Source: Isoetes taiwanensis (taxonomy: Eukaryota > Streptophyta > Lycopodiopsida > Isoetales > Isoetaceae). Taken from it: a stretch of 64,000 nt of DNA. Every line of letters starts with the position of its first letter. Position 1 is the stretch's first letter. The position numbers and the translations under genes are program-made. Below are positions 31,135-43,760 of the stretch, one piece after another. The notes beneath the pieces are model-generated. The model searched no databases. It was not told the origin of the DNA and was given only the letters and a program-made list of their open reading frames with translations. The stretch lies in assembly GCA_021234155.1 (NCBI GenBank), contig JAJEKV010000026.1, forward strand, positions 17,777,147 through 17,841,146. The letters run 5' to 3'.

Positions 31135-32981
31135 CTAGTAATGGTGCCCAGCGTTGCTGGGCATAAGCTGGGAACCTGTGTGGATGGAAACATGTTCAGC
31201 TCAACTCCTTTTCATAAATCTTAGATAATAGAAACTAAGCCCAATGTTGCTGGGCTATAAGAGGTTTTTGTGCACTCAAGTATCGTTTCCCTTTCTCTTT
31301 GCTTTTTGCTCTATCCTTGATTTCCCTTTTTCTTTTCCTTTTTTCCCATTTTCCTACAGACTTTCCTTTTTCCTTTTCCCTACACATTTATTTTTTCCTT
31401 TTCCTCTTTTCTTTTTATCTCGCTTTTTCCTTCCCTGCCCTTTCCACTTCCTGTTCTCCTTTTTCCCTTTCCCCTTTTTCTGATGGATTTTTTTTCCTTC
31501 CCTTTCATCCTTTCCCGGCCCTTCCCCTTTTTTCCTGTGCTCTTTTTTCCTTTCCTTTCCCCCTCCTCTTCCTTTTCTATTTCCCTTTCCTTTTTTCCTT
31601 CCCTTTTTCCCACCCTTTTTCATGTGCCCCTTTTCTTCTTTTTGTCCTATGCTCTTTTTCCCTTCATTTTTTTTTTTCTCACCCTTTCTCTCTTTCTCTT
31701 GTTATGCCCTTTTCCCCCTCTCTTTTTCATTTCCTCTTCCCTATTCTCATGGGCCCTTTTTCCCTTCTTTTTCTCACCATTTTATGTGCCCCTTTTCTTC
31801 TTTTTTTACCCTCTTCCCTTTTTCCTCGTGCCCCTTCTCCTTTCTTTTTTTTTTTTTTTCCCTTGTCCCATGCTCTTTTCCCTTCACTTTTCTTTTTTTC
31901 CTCTTTCTCTCTTTGGGTTTCATGCTCTTTTCCGTCTCTTTTTTCATTTCCCTCTTCCCCATTCCTCGTGCCCTTTTTTTTCCTTTCTTTTTCTTTTCTT
32001 TCCCTTCCCTTTTTCATCCTTTTCCCTGTCCTTTTCACTTTCTTCCTCCGTTTCATTTTCTTTTTCCTTCCCCTTTTCCTTTCCCCGACCCTTTTTGCCT
32101 TTTGCCATCTTTTTTTCTTTTTTTTTTGCGCCTGTTCCCTTCCTTTTTTGCTTTTTCCCTTCCTTTTCCTCCCTTTCTCACCCTTTCCCTTTTTCCCTTT
32201 TTTCTCCGCCCTTTTGCCCTTCCCATTTTCCATTTCCCTCTCCCTTTTCCTCGTGCCCATTTTTCCTTCCGATTTCCCCTTTCTCGCATTCCCCTTTTTT
32301 TTTCTTCCCTTTCTCCCTTCTCTCCACCATTTTTCCTCTTCCTTTTTCCCTTCCTTAACCTGCTTTTTCACACCCTTTCCTCTTCCCTTTTCCCATTGCC
32401 TTTTTGCCTTCCTTCCTCCCTCCCTTTCTTTTCCCTTTGTCTTTCTCTTTTCCCATGCCACTTATCCTTTCCTCACCACTTCCTTCTTTCCCTCTTCCCC
32501 TTTTCCTCGTGTCTCTTTGCCTTTTCCTTTTCACCTTCCACCCCTTTTTCTTTTTTTTTTTTCCTTTCCCTAACCTCCCCTTTTCCCCGTGCTCCTTTTT
32601 TCTCTCCCCTTTTTTTTTTTCTTTTTGTTTTCCTCTTTTCCTTTCAATCATGTAGTTCCCATTTCCCCCACCTTTCCATGCTCCCTTTTCCTCCTTTCTC
32701 CATCCCTTCTTCTTTTCCCTTTGTCCGTCCCCCTCCTTTTTCTTTCCTTTTTTTTTTACTTTTTCCATGCTCTTTTTCCCATCATTTTTCCCCTTTCTCC
32801 AACCTTTCCTTTTGGGCTTTTTTCGTGCCTTTTTTCCATCTCCTCTCCTTTTTTCTCATGCCCATTTTCTCCTCCCTTTTCCCCTTCCCAGATTGCTTTT
32901 TTCTTTTTCCTTCCCTTTCGGGTTTTCCAATGCCCCTTTCCCTTTACTTTTCCTCCTTTCCCACTCCTTTTCCCAATAGGA
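31135..32981 (-). mobile_element. Helitron with pyrimidine-tract cargo
   Basis: The 3' end is identical over 34 bp to the Helitron at 21,737: terminal CTAG (31,135-31,138) preceded by A, then the GCCCAGC/GCTGGGC hairpin at 31,145-31,161. The 5' end is TCCTAT at 32,981, followed on the plus strand by T. The interior beyond 31,270 is an almost pure T/C tract. In tandem copies 2 and 3 the 5' end is fuller (TCCTATATTATAATGTTTTA), so this copy has lost about 320 bp between TTTTCCCA and ATAGGA. Confidence 0.75.
31270..32970. repeat. 1.7 kb polypyrimidine tract
   Basis: The plus strand is almost entirely C and T, built from degenerate TTTTTCCC-type units punctuated by CATGCTCTTTTCCC and CTCGTGCCCTTTTT phrases. 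Very long Phe/Ser/Pro/Leu frames on plus and Lys/Gly/Glu/Arg frames on minus are products of composition. Such tracts can adopt triplex structure. Confidence 0.9.
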
Positions 32982-33142
32982 TGGTGCCATGAATGTGCGA
33001 TCCCCCTTATTCCAGGAGAATATTCCAAGCAAATCTGTAATTATGAGAGTTTGGTATTCTAGGTGGCATGGGAAAAAAGGAGCGGAAATATGACGTGGAA
33101 TGGCTGATAGGAGGCCATTTTGAGACCCAAACCGCCTCTAAT

Positions 33143-33960
33143 GATATTGATCACCGGAGAGATGGCTCACGATAATGGAGGCACTAGGGCTCACCTTCCC
33201 ACACTGCATCACCGGGGCAACCGATCTATGCTGATGATGTGGACCTTCTAGCACACACTTAGGCAGACATGCAACGCCATCTCAATGCCCTGGGTATATT
33301 TTGCCAGGTGACTGACATGCGCATCAACTTAGCCAAAACCAAGGTAGTTCTGGTATTGTCCGTGATGCCAGCCTAAGGCCTTCAATCCTCACTTATCGCG
33401 GGCCAAAATGTTGAAGCAATGCCCGCTTACAAATATTTGAGAGTGGAGTTCCCATCGCCATGAACTGGGCAATTCCATCCGGTACGCGAGCCAGAAGGCA
33501 GGGGAAAGGCACTCTATGCAATGGAGAACAATAGCCACAAGGCAGACCAATCGCGCCTATTCAAGGTGCTGGTAGAACCTGTGCTTTTGTAAGGGGTCGA
33601 GGTCTGGGGCCTGGTGATTTCCCTCGCCACTTGGAGTGACTTGGAGCAGTGTAGAAAGCTTTCTTGGCACGGGCCCCGGGGGTGAAGTCCACAGCCCATA
33701 CCGATAATCGCAGTGTGAAATAGGTTTTTTGCCTCTTCAAAGAGGGGCCCTTTGCATTACATCGCCTACTTCCCGTAAGGTGGTCAAGATGGATGATACT
33801 CGCCTCCCTAACCTCGCTTACACTATGGCAATGGGGCCTCAACGTCTAAAAGCCTGCTGGCAGGAAAAGAGAGCTCAGTGACTGGCCAGATGGAATGTGC
33901 AGGAGCACAGGTGCATCCAAGTACAAACGGAGGCAAATCGCCGCAGTCTCAAACAGTACC
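33143..33960 (+). pseudogene. LINE RT fragment, copy 1
   Basis: Palm and thumb of a non-LTR reverse transcriptase with YADD at 33,227-33,238, INLAKTKVVLV and MPAYKYLRVEFPS downstream. Frameshifts absent from copy 2 appear near 33,360 and 33,460. It lacks the fingers and endonuclease, so it was truncated before the triplication. Confidence 0.7.
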
Positions 33961-34419
33961 TTGACACATGCTTCCTCATTAAGCTATGGGATGCCAAAGC
34001 ACTTTGAACAAAGTCAAGACGGCACATTATTAATGCCACATAAATCTCATGTTGGAGCAGGCCCGCAATGCTCTCCAACCCCGCCGGGTTTGTTCCTCGC
34101 TTGCTCCCCTCGCTCCAGCTTCCTCGCTTCGCCCTCCCCAGCCCGATTCTAGTTGTTCCCCGCCTTGCTCCCCTGTTCTCGCTTTCATGTTTTTGCTCTC
34201 GTCAGAGGCTTCTTCATGCCCTCGCCAGATCTCAAGATTTCTTTGCAAGTTCATTAACTGGAAGGCAAGGTCGGTTCAGGTTTTGCAATCCAAGTTCAAG
34301 ATTTGTTCCAAGATTTGAAAGACAAGAAGCATAATCCTCTCGAAAAGTAGAAGTAAGGTTTGAAAGCCCAAAGGCAGCCAATTTTACAAATAAAAGGTCC
34401 CACAAAGTGGTAAAAGTTA

Positions 34420-34745
34420 TTCTTAACTAATCCTCGTGTTTGATCGAAATTTGGTTATACTCGAAAAAAAAATCATCTATGTAAAAGTATATCTCATGAC
34501 CAAAGGGTCTGTTCCGTAAATTTTCATTTATAAATGGGGCGTGGAAAGTGATTCAGATTTGTGGCTTGATTGAGTTTTTGATAATCAACATAGATACAAA
34601 TTTTGCCATTGTGCGTGATGGCAATCATGATGGTGCTCATCCATTTAGAATGTTTGATCTCATAAATAAGGTCGATAACAAGGGTTTGCCAATTTCAGCC
34701 GTGGATAGATTCTCAGACATTTAAATCTAAATTCATGACGATAAA
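34420..34745 (-). pseudogene. Gypsy reverse transcriptase fragment, copy 1
   Basis: Minus-strand counterpart of the better copy at 51,350-51,655; frame-broken, but KHSKW, GKICIYVDYQKLN and HFPLPHL can be traced. Confidence 0.6.
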
Positions 34746-34789
34746 GTTAAAAATACATATTTTTGAAAAAAAGCCGTATTTTACGATTT

Positions 34790-35290
34790 TTAGTCACCGC
34801 CGAAAATTTTACAGACGCTAAACCTTCTAAACCACAGGCAGACGCTAAACAAGAAAATCGCGATACGAAAAAAAAAGGGATTTTTTTTGTGTTCGTAGTA
34901 TGCCCTTTTATACTTTTTCAAGATACGAAAAAGCTTTCGCGACGAAGTTTAGAATGTTTTCGTGATAATGCCGATATTCAAATTTCAACTTTTTTTTTTT
35001 GCTGCGCTTTATACAAGTTTTACGACGCCGGGCGAATGTGACGTAAATTCAAATTCAAATTCAGACGCTGGATTTTCATTTTTATTTTTTTCTTTCACAG
35101 ACGCGTTTTCATCGTTTAGTGTACGAAAAAAACTTTCGATAATGGTGAAATAGTGTAAAGCGTGTAAACGAATTTTTTTCACAGACGCTTTTCATCGCTT
35201 TTTTGCATACGCGAAAAACTTTCGGTACGCCGCTTTAGTTCTTTTTCACAGATGCAAAAATCTTCCGACACCGTAATTGTTTTTTTTGCC
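34790..35290. repeat. ACGCGAAA-motif region, copy 1
   Basis: AT-rich DNA with spaced CAGACGC or ACGCGAAAAAC-like words, aligned with the region at 51,715-52,210 but with most motif bases replaced. Confidence 0.5.
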
Positions 35291-35657
35291 ATATTTTTAG
35301 GTATTATAATGACAATTTGTGTCAGATCATACTTAATAATATATATTACATATAAAATGTAATGGGTATTGAACCTATCCCCGATTTCAAATTTTAACTC
35401 TATCACGGTAATTTAGATTAAGCCTATACTATCGTTGCTAAATGGAAAGTGAGTCCGTTTTGGTGGGAATGGTGAGTTCCCCCAACTTCTTTTTTAGTGC
35501 CAGCCTTTTTTGTGCAAATATATATATTTCTATTTCTTGAGTAGTTTGAAAGCAGCATTCTGCCGCTAGAGGCACTAGTTGATTCGTGTTAATATCATTG
35601 ACTTTTAATTTAGACTTGAAACGTGTGGAACGACACAGAAATACTGGGTTAGCGTGT

Positions 35658-35890
35658 TCAACTAAGAGAAGTGTTCATGGTGACATTGAAAGTGCCATCT
35701 GGGATAATCAGTTGATCATGTTGCCAATATTGTATGCTCTTTGGTTTACGTAGGAAAGGACAACCAACTAATAATACACAGTCGCATGGATCATCTCCTG
35801 CTTTTCGAATACCAAACTCAAGGAGATCATCAATGTTGGTGGTAAGTTCCATGTTGATGGAAATGACGAGATCAAGTTGACCTTACTTAA
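35658..35890 (-). pseudogene. Gypsy aspartic protease fragment, copy 1
   Basis: A 64-codon minus-strand frame reads MELTTNIDDLLEFGI, CVLLVGCPFLRK, IQYWQHDQLIIPDGTFNV. This resembles the C-terminal part of gypsy proteases (I-L-L-G-R-P-F-L ... A-I-I-D ... L-I-F---F-V). It is the longest of the three copies. The catalytic DTG part is not visible. Confidence 0.45.
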
Positions 35891-37331
35891 AATAATATGA
35901 ACGATTTGCTAAATTTTTGGGCACGACCGAGATCATGTTAACAAAGTGCATATCTTTGAGCACGATTATGTGCTAATGAGAGACATATTATTGTTTGTAA
36001 CTAAAATCAATCCAATTTAAGGATTTGGCTGGTGGAAGATTCGTACAGTTGATTTGAGCGATGAAACTGTAGAGTTGCTCTTACACATTATCAATGAAAG
36101 TTGTGGGAGTTTGAACTTGGTTCATAGGGAGGGAGTGGAAGCAGATCGAAGGTGGTTGTGGTCCTCTTTAGCTTTAGCAATCCAAGTCAATAGACTATTA
36201 GTCGAAGATGAAGTAGTGTGATTAGTTCCTGGAATCTAAACTTGACCCTGGGAACCACAAGACAAGTGTTCTCGATATGTCTCCATTAATGACAATTGAA
36301 ATTATAGAGCTTTTGAAGGATCAAAAGTGTTATGTGGTTGAATGGATGATGATCTTTGCTTATAAAACTACTAAGTCAGTTGTTGAGGTGGAACCTAAGT
36401 CACTGGTGTGGTTTAGATTTGATATACATTTTTATACCTAAAAGGCGGAATTTTTTTTTGTGCATTCTTCCATGACATGAGTGATCTTATTACGTTTTTT
36501 GCAATGTGGACCTCCCAGGCTAGAGTTACATTCATTGACCAGCTGTCCTTGATATTCGCCGAGATTCTTGTTGTTCTGGTTGCATGGTGTTCTGGGCCAC
36601 TAGAACTAGTAGTATGATGTTAGCGTTAGACACGGGAAGACGTGAAGAAAAGTCATTCGCAAATTGAATAGTAGTTTCTAAGGATTTTGGATGTTGAAGT
36701 TTTATCGTGATTCGAGAAGGTAGAAGACTGTTGTTCTGGAAGCCATAGCTTCCACCACCATATCTTCTCGATGTTGCAATCGCTTTCCTCCACACAACAA
36801 AACCTTTGCAAAAACACAAAAAAAAAGCCTCACAAAATGCATGTATCCTACTCAATCTATGAAAAAGCAATCTAACACAATCTAGCCACTTTCTCCATCA
36901 TGCTATCAAAGACAACCGATAGAAAACATTCTCGCCAATATAATCGACGCAAAAGGCCAACCATTCGTCCTCCTTAATAGTGTCTAATGCTCCCTCATGT
37001 AAGTTGACGGTCAGCCAAATGGAGGGCCACAGTTCACAACATGTAACGCCGAGAGACTTCCAATATGAGCCTTTTGGGGTTGAGAGACTTTCAATCTAAG
37101 CCATTGAATTAGCATATCTATGGCATATGTTATCAACCTACCTAAGCTTAGTTCAGGAAATTTTTAACCCTTGGTTCAAGAATTTCTCCTAAATTTTAAA
37201 CCTAACGGTGGATTTGGAAATTCACATTATAATAGAGCAAAAAATTTCCCCGCTAAAAATAGTGATTTTCCTTGATACTTTCGCTTGGAATCGATAGAAT
37301 AGATTTGAATTAATTTTTTTGAACTTTCGCT

Positions 37332-37374
37332 TGGAATGGAATGGAATGGAATAGAATAGAATAGGATAGAATTG
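37332..37374. repeat. (GGAAT)n microsatellite, copy 1
   Basis: TGGAA/TAGAA pentamers, about eight units. Confidence 0.85.
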
Positions 37375-37673
37375 AATTAGCTTTTCTTGATACATTCATT
37401 TGGAATAGAATAGAATCGAATTAGAGTTTATGGTTCACTTGAGACCAAATCGTAGGCCGGTTAGATCCAAATTTTGCCGATTATGCCCCAAAAATTCCCA
37501 AACCAATCACCTCAAGGGCAACCCAAATATCATTTTGGAAGATTTTAGCAAAATAACTTAAATCCGTGTTTTATTTATAGTACGCCAAATAATAACAAGA
37601 CTTCCCATTATATTTTTGCACTTGAACCAAGGGCTATCGATGGTTCTAAGTGCACCCGATTTGGGTTGGTTTC

Positions 37674-38015
37674 GGGAAACCTTCCAGTTTCATGGAAACC
37701 CCTTCCATTTTTTCCATGGAAACTCCTTCCTATTTTTCCATGGAAACCCTTCCGCCATTAAAACCAGGAAGGGTTTCCAATGGAAAATTGGAAGGGTTTC
37801 CCATTTGAAAATCGGAAGGGTTTCCTCGAAAATGGGAAGGGTTTCCATTTTTTTTCAAGACGCCGCCATTAATGGTGCACGCCATGCACGCCATAAATAT
37901 GCACGACACCCAAGAATTTAAATTTTATTCAATGGAAAACCCTTCCTATTTTCCAAAGCCATGGGAAAATAGGAAGCGCTTCCACAAATGGGGAAAATAG
38001 GAAGGGTTTCCACGC
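37674..38015. repeat. GGAAACCCTTCC hairpin array, copy 1
   Basis: Diverged version of the array described for copy 2; the left half has lost one or two units (GGAAACTCCTTCC, GGAAACCCCTTCC). Confidence 0.8.
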
Positions 38016-38059
38016 TTGATCAAAAATTTCTAGGGCGCTTCTTGGCGCTTTGCTCTCCG

Positions 38060-40540
38060 GCCACGTGATCTCCCTTATGAACTGAGCTTGACGATTTGAA
38101 GAATGCGAGGAGGATGCTTCTACCGATTCATCACAATATGATTCTGGACGAAAACCGTAAGTGATTTTGCTTTTTGAAAATATTGACAATGCTGCAAGTT
38201 TTGAGGATTTAGAAGATGAAGACAATGCAGGACCAAATGTGGAGTATGATCCCTTGAAGAGGAACGCTACATTCAATGGTTTCCTCCTATTCCTCGTTAT
38301 CGCTTCTGCGAGGGCTACATTTTTAACGAAGCTTCATATTATTTGATGGTGCATTGTGTCCAAAATTCTGGCCCATCCCTTTGTTCAAGATGTCCTTCAA
38401 GCAGATCCTAATTTTCCCCAAGGGTATGTTCGCCAAACACAAAAGCCATTAGATACACAAATCATAACGAGGTGGTCGAGCTTCTAGGAGAAGTTGCAAG
38501 TCCATAGAATCTCGCCTTCTCTTGGCGCTTTGACCTTTGGCAAATGGCTCTACATCCCACCATCATGGATGTGGAAGCAAATCATCTTCGTGAGCTCATG
38601 TCGGAAGGTGGTCTACTTACTTGCCTATATGTCCCACCCTAGATAACATCAAGAAGGTATGGCGATTGAGCCAAGTTTCATGGCATTCCGTAAGATTATG
38701 TGAGGCAATGCATAGAAGTATGTGGGTGCGTTCCCGTCCGACGGCTTTTACGAGGGAGACAAGAGTTATTCAATTATGAGGAGATAGTGCCATATCACCC
38801 TTGGAAAGTCGAAAGGGAGCAGCTTATAAATAGATCACAGGACGCCATACCGTGGATTGGATGAATGATATGATATGTGTTGATTACATCCGCCATCGAG
38901 GGGAAGTGCACGGCTGGTCTCGGGTCGGGAAGACGCATAAGAAGGAGTTTCAAGATAAGATGCGGGTTTCGTCTTCGCACAATGATACCGAGCAATCCGA
39001 GTACAGATAGTTCTGCCACAATACACATTTGTGTTGGGCATGATGGACACAACCCGTGGTCTGAAGATGGCGAGTGGTCCCGGCCCTTGCATCCCTCCTC
39101 TGCAGGTGAGGTGACCGCTAACATGCCGCCGGACACCTAGATATTTTCAAGCCGCGGTGGACTAATATGTTAGAGAGAGAAAAGAAGTTGTGTCGCACCA
39201 CCACACCAAAGGGAGAGAGCCACTTATCGCTTTAAGGTGGCCCACGAGGGCATATGGCACATTGGTTACCACTTACGTATAAAAGGTATGTACACTTATC
39301 CAACATGGAAGGAATGAAATAAGTTTTTCTTGTTTTTTGGGTTACCACGCCTATTGTGTTGCAGGATCATTACTCGGACCAGATTGGGATGCCGAGAGAG
39401 TGGGATGGATGCTTGTTAGATCAGAAAGGTCATATACCACCAACCCTATGCACCGACCATGATGACCGACTAGTCGGCCTTTGGATTGTTGTCATCCAGA
39501 CAAATGGATGCTGGAACAAGCTTTATAAAGTACAGTCCAAATGGTGGTTGGACCATGGATTCCACGCTCGTAACTAACATGTATGGTTGTCCACTATATG
39601 GTGCACATGTCCCTAATCTCAATGGTATCGGCGCGTGTTTTTTCTACATGCCGCGGCACCATTGTCCCTGGGAAGCACCATGAGAGATTGGCATTGGGAG
39701 TGGCCCTCAAGGCGGCCTTTTACCCGCGATGGGCAGCGCTCGACCTAGGGCTATTATGATAGACCTCGATAACGCGAACGAAAGCAAAGATTAGATGATG
39801 TCATTCTCGAGGACCCGCGATTGTCGGGTTAGGGGAGACACAGTGAACCCTTTATGGAAGTTATTATGTAATGCATATTATATCGCCAGAATGTATTGTC
39901 CGGCAGATCGCATGTCATGTTCTTGCGTGTTGGTTCCATAGGAAACAGTGTGGCTAAAGCATCTACTACCCAAGGTAATTCCTCTATTACGGTACATATG
40001 GCATCACCTCGAAGTCGTTAATCGCTATCCCCTTGCAGGTTCCAGGTCAAGCAAGAAAGAAAGACAGCTATTCTTGCCTTTCTCTCATGATGACAGAGTT
40101 CTACCTTGCCAAGCATAATCCTGGCTTGTATAAGATCCTCCATCCGGCTGTTAGTGTAGATGGAATTGAAGCCCCAAAGGGCAATAATGGAGACGCCGAA
40201 AGAAGTCGCCTCATGCTTGTAAAGAAGAAGCAAGTTTACTCTTCAAAAGTGGGTTGATATAACGACAATGCAGTTTGACAGAATCCAGGTGGCAGAGAAA
40301 GAAGAGCTGGAGCAGATTATCCAGGAGGTATGCCGTGATGTCAGATTGCTCGGTTCCGCAGATAGCCCTGCACCTATGAAGTTCAAAGGGTCTTATGCAC
40401 AGTTGCAGGCTGCTGCACGGGGACCTCTCTATCCATCTAGATCGCCTGGTCCACTTCGACAAGAACCACCTCTCCACGCTGGAGGTAGGCCAAGGGGTGG
40501 AACAAGCATACGTTTGAAGTTTCCCGAGGACGAAGTTTCC
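38060..40540 (+). pseudogene. MULE-like transposase gene, copy 1
   Basis: Counterpart of the gene at 46,557-48,995. FENIDNAASFEDLEDEDNAG and the NMYGCPLYGAHVP segment are readable, but many short replacements break the frame, and the second catalytic region reads MIDLDNANES with a stop shortly after. The third intron keeps its AG (TTGCAG at about 40,039), which copy 2 lacks. Some helices at the 3' end (WVDITTMQFDRIQVAEKEEL, 40,251-40,310) are intact. Confidence 0.7.
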
Positions 40541-41574
40541 CTTTGTCTTTCTCTTTTCCCATGCCACTTATCCCTTTTCTCACCACTTCCTTCTTTCCCT
40601 CTTCCCCTTTTCCTCGTGTCTCTTTGCCTTTTCCTTTTCACCTTTCCACCCCCTTTTTTCTTTTTTTTCCTTTCCCTAACCTCCCCCTTTTCCCCGTGCC
40701 CTTTTTTTCTCTCCCCTTTTTTCTTTTTGTTTCCTCTTTTCCTTTTCAATTGCGTAGTTCCCATTTCCCCACCTTTTCCATGCACCCCTTTTCCTCCTTT
40801 CTCCATCCTCTTCTTCTTTTCCCTTTGTCCGTTCCCCCTCCTTTTTCTTTTCCTTTTTTTTTTTTTTTACTTTTTCCATGCTCTTTTTCCCATCATTTTT
40901 CCCCTTTCTCCAACCTTTCTCCTTTGGGCTTTTTCTCGTGCCCTTTTTCCATCTCCCTCTCCCCTTTTCTCATGCCCATTTTCTCCTCCCTTTTCCCCTT
41001 TCCGCATTGCTTTTTCTTTTTTCCTTCCCCTTTCGCTTTTCCAATGCCCCCTTTCCCTTTACTTTTCCTCCTTTCCCCACTCTTTTCCCATTGCCCTTTC
41101 TTCCTTCCCTTTCCTCTCTCCCCTCTTTGTTTTCCCTTTCTTTTTTCCCTTTCCCATGTCACTTTTCCTTTTCCTCACCATTTTCTTCTTCCCCTTTTTC
41201 CCAGTCCCTTTTTCCCTCTTCCCCTTTTTCCCAGGCCCTTTTTCCCTCTTCCCCTTTCCCTCGTGCCTTTTTCCCTTCACTTTTGCCTTTTCGTCCTCCC
41301 TTTTCCTTAATCTTCGATATTGCAATAAAATCATCACCGTTCGATAATCCACACCATTAGATTTAGGGCTTGATGGAAAACGGACACACGCTAAAACATT
41401 ATAATATAGGATGGTGCCATGAATGTGCGATCCCCCTTATTCCGGGAGAATATTCCAAGCAAATCTGTAATTATGAGAGTTTGGTATTCTAGGTGGCATG
41501 GGAAAAAAGGAGCGGAAATATGACGTGGAATGGCTGATAGGAGGCCATTTTGAGACCCCAAATCCGCCCTAATG

Positions 41575-42400
41575 ATATTGATCAGCTGGAGAGATGGCTC
41601 GCTGATAATGGAGGCACTAGGGCTCACCTCCTACACCAGATCACCAAGCAGCTGATCTATGCTGATGATGTGGACCTTCTAGCACACACTTAGGCAGACA
41701 TGCAACGCCATCTCAATGCCCTGGGTATATTTTGCCAGGTGACTGACATGCGCATCAACTTAGCCAAAACCAAGGTAGTTCTGGTATCGTCCGCATGCCA
41801 GCCAAGGCCTTCAATCCTCACTTATCGTGGCCAAAATGTTGAAGCAATGCCCGCTTACAAATATTTGAGAGTGGAGTTCCCATCGGCCATGAACTGGGGC
41901 AATTCCATCCGGCTGCGAGCCGTAGCAGGGGAAAGGCACTCTATGCAATGGAGAACAATAGCCACAAGGCAGAGCGATTGGGCCCACCAATCGCGCCTAT
42001 TCAAGGTGCTGGTAGAACCTGTGCTTTTGTAAGGGGTCGAGGTCTGGGGCCCGGTGATTTCCCTCGCCACTTGGAGTGACTTGGAGCAGGTGTAGAAAGC
42101 TTTCTTGGCACGGGCCCTGGGGGTGAAGTCCACAGTTCCATACCAGATACTGTTGCAGGAAATAGGTTTCTTGCCTCTTCAAAGAGGGGCCCTTGACAGA
42201 CACATCGTCTACTTCCAGAAGGTGGTCAGCATGGATGATACTCGTCTCCCTAACCTCGCTTACACTATGGCAATGGGGCCTCAACGTCTAAAAGCCTGCT
42301 GGCAGGAAAAGAGAGCCCAAAGGATCGCCGATGGAATGTGCAGGAGCATGTGTGCATCCAAGTACAAACGAGGTAAATCGCCGCTAGCCTCAAACAAAGC
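41575..42400 (+). pseudogene. LINE RT fragment, copy 2 (best preserved)
   Basis: A single frame runs about 270 codons from IDQLERWLADN through LIYADDVDLLAHT (catalytic YADD 41,658-41,669), FCQVTDMRINLAKTKVVLV, AYKYLRVEF, and the thumb GVEVWGP and KAFLARALGV to about 42,400. It is interrupted only by three stops: TAG at 41,691, TAA at 42,030 and TAG at 42,093. The TAA sits where related LINEs have Tyr (LLYG-E-WG). The last TAG aligns with Gln of EKVQKKF in the LINE at 11.4 kb. Endonuclease and fingers are missing. The enzyme would prime reverse transcription at the insertion site; this copy cannot. Confidence 0.8.
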
Positions 42401-42534
42401 ACCTTGACACATGCTTCCTCATTAAGCTATGGGATGCCAAAGACTTTTGAACAGTGTCAAGACAAAGACATTATTAATGCCACATAAATCTCATGTTGGA
42501 GCAGGGCCCGCAATGCTCTCCAACCCCAGTTTCT

Positions 42535-42620
42535 GCTCTTGTTCCTGCTCTTGCTCCTGTTCCAGTTCCTGCTTCTGCTCCTGCTCCAGTTCCGATTCTA
42601 GTTGCTCCTGCTCTTGCTCC
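42535..42620. repeat. (GCTCCT)-type imperfect repeat, copy 2
   Basis: Repeated CTCCTG/TTCCTG/CTCTTG words, giving an artificial Glu-Gln frame on the minus strand. Counterparts lie at about 34,080-34,190 (very diverged) and 50,995-51,110. Confidence 0.75.
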
Positions 42621-42884
42621 CCTGCTCCCGCCATGTTTTGCTCCCCGCTCAGAGGCTTCTTCATGCCCTCGGGCCAGATTCTCAAGATTTCTCTTTGCAA
42701 GTTCATTAAACTGAAGGCAAGGTCGGGTTCAGGTTTTGCAATCCAAGTTCAAGATTTGTTCCAAGATTTGAAAGACAAGAAGCATAATCCTCTGAAAAAG
42801 TAGAAGTAAGGTTTGAAAGCCCAAAGGCAGCCACCTTACAAATAAAAGGTCCCACAAAGTGGTAAAAGTTATTCTTAACTAATC

Positions 42885-43195
42885 CCTCGTGTTTGATCGA
42901 AATTTGGTTATACTTAAAAAATCATCTATGTAAAGTATATCTCATGACCAGTGGCCTGTTCCAGAAATTTTCATTTATAAATGGGGCAGTGGAAAGTGAT
43001 TCAGTTTTGTGGCTTGATTGAGTTTTGATAATCAACATAGATACAAATTTTGCCATTGTGCGTGATGGCAATCATGATGGTGCTCATCCATTTAGAATGT
43101 TTGATCTCATAAATAAGGTCAGATAACAAGGGTTTGCCAATTTCAGCCAGGGATAGATTCTGTACGTACGAAATCTAAATTCATGACGTATAAAG
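42885..43195 (-). pseudogene. Gypsy reverse transcriptase fragment, copy 2
   Basis: Same minus-strand RT start as in copy 3. After the HFPLP box the next motif is readable in another frame as RYTFT and SSITKFRSN, the counterpart of the Y-x-F-L-D-G-F-S-G-Y-N-Q-I catalytic region with its Asp lost. Confidence 0.6.
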
Positions 43196-43244
43196 TTAAA
43201 AAATACATATTTTTTTTGAAAAAAGCGTATTTTACGTATTTTTT

Positions 43245-43760
43245 AGTCGCCGGCCAGAAAAAAAAAATTTTACAGACGCTGAAACCTTCTAAACCACAGA
43301 CGCTGAACAAGAAAATCGTGACATCCGAAAAAAAAGGGATTTTTTTTTGTGTTCGTGTATGCCCTTTATACTTTTTCGCATACGCGAAAAAGCTTTCGCA
43401 CGTAGTTTAGAATGTTTCGCATACGCGATATTCAAATTTCAACTTTTTTTTGCTACGCCTTTATAATTGCTTCACAGACGCGGTTTAGCTGTGACGCTGA
43501 AATTCAAATTCAAATTGTGACGCTGGATTTTCATTTTTTTTTTTTTTTCTTCACAGATTTTCATCATCGTTTAGTGTAACGCGAAAAACTTTCGTGATAA
43601 TGGAGAAATAGTGTAAAGCGTGTAAACGAATTTTTTTTTTTTTTCACAGACGCTGTTTTAATCGCTTTTGCATACGGCGAAAAACTTTCGCGGTAATGCG
43701 CTTTTAGTTCTTTTCACAGATGCAAAAATCTTCCGACACCGTGAATTGTTTTTGCCATAT
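43245..43760. repeat. ACGCGAAA-motif region, copy 2
   Basis: Two TCGCATACGCGA palindromes survive (near 43,376 and 43,420). At most other positions CACAGACGC stands where copy 3 has GCGTACGC. Confidence 0.6.

Larger units (their letters stand above)
32437..40541. repeat. Tandem unit, copy 1
   Basis: First of three head-to-tail copies of a composite segment; about 8.1 kb here because roughly 320 bp of Helitron end is missing. It begins inside the Helitron tract (CCCTTTGTCTTTCTCTTTTC) and ends at GTTTGAAGTTTC. The order inside is: Helitron 5' end, LINE RT, gypsy RT (minus), ACGCGAAA-motif region, gypsy protease (minus), GGAAT repeats, hairpin array, MULE-like gene. Protein frames are more broken than in copy 2. 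Confidence 0.9.

Noticed and set aside
31299..32992. Frames of 424, 291 and 456 codons rich in Phe, Ser, Pro and Leu
   Set aside because: They are products of a T/C-only tract: all three plus frames and the Lys/Arg-rich minus frames stay open for the same reason, and no start context or domain exists.
40268..41360. Frames of 359 and 255 codons, and counterparts at 48,992-49,834
   Set aside because: Same pyrimidine-tract artefact; the first 80 codons merely run in from the end of the MULE-like gene.
42491..42706. Minus-strand Glu-Gln repeat protein
   Set aside because: Generated by the CTCCTG/CTCTTG repeat, with no support from the other copies.
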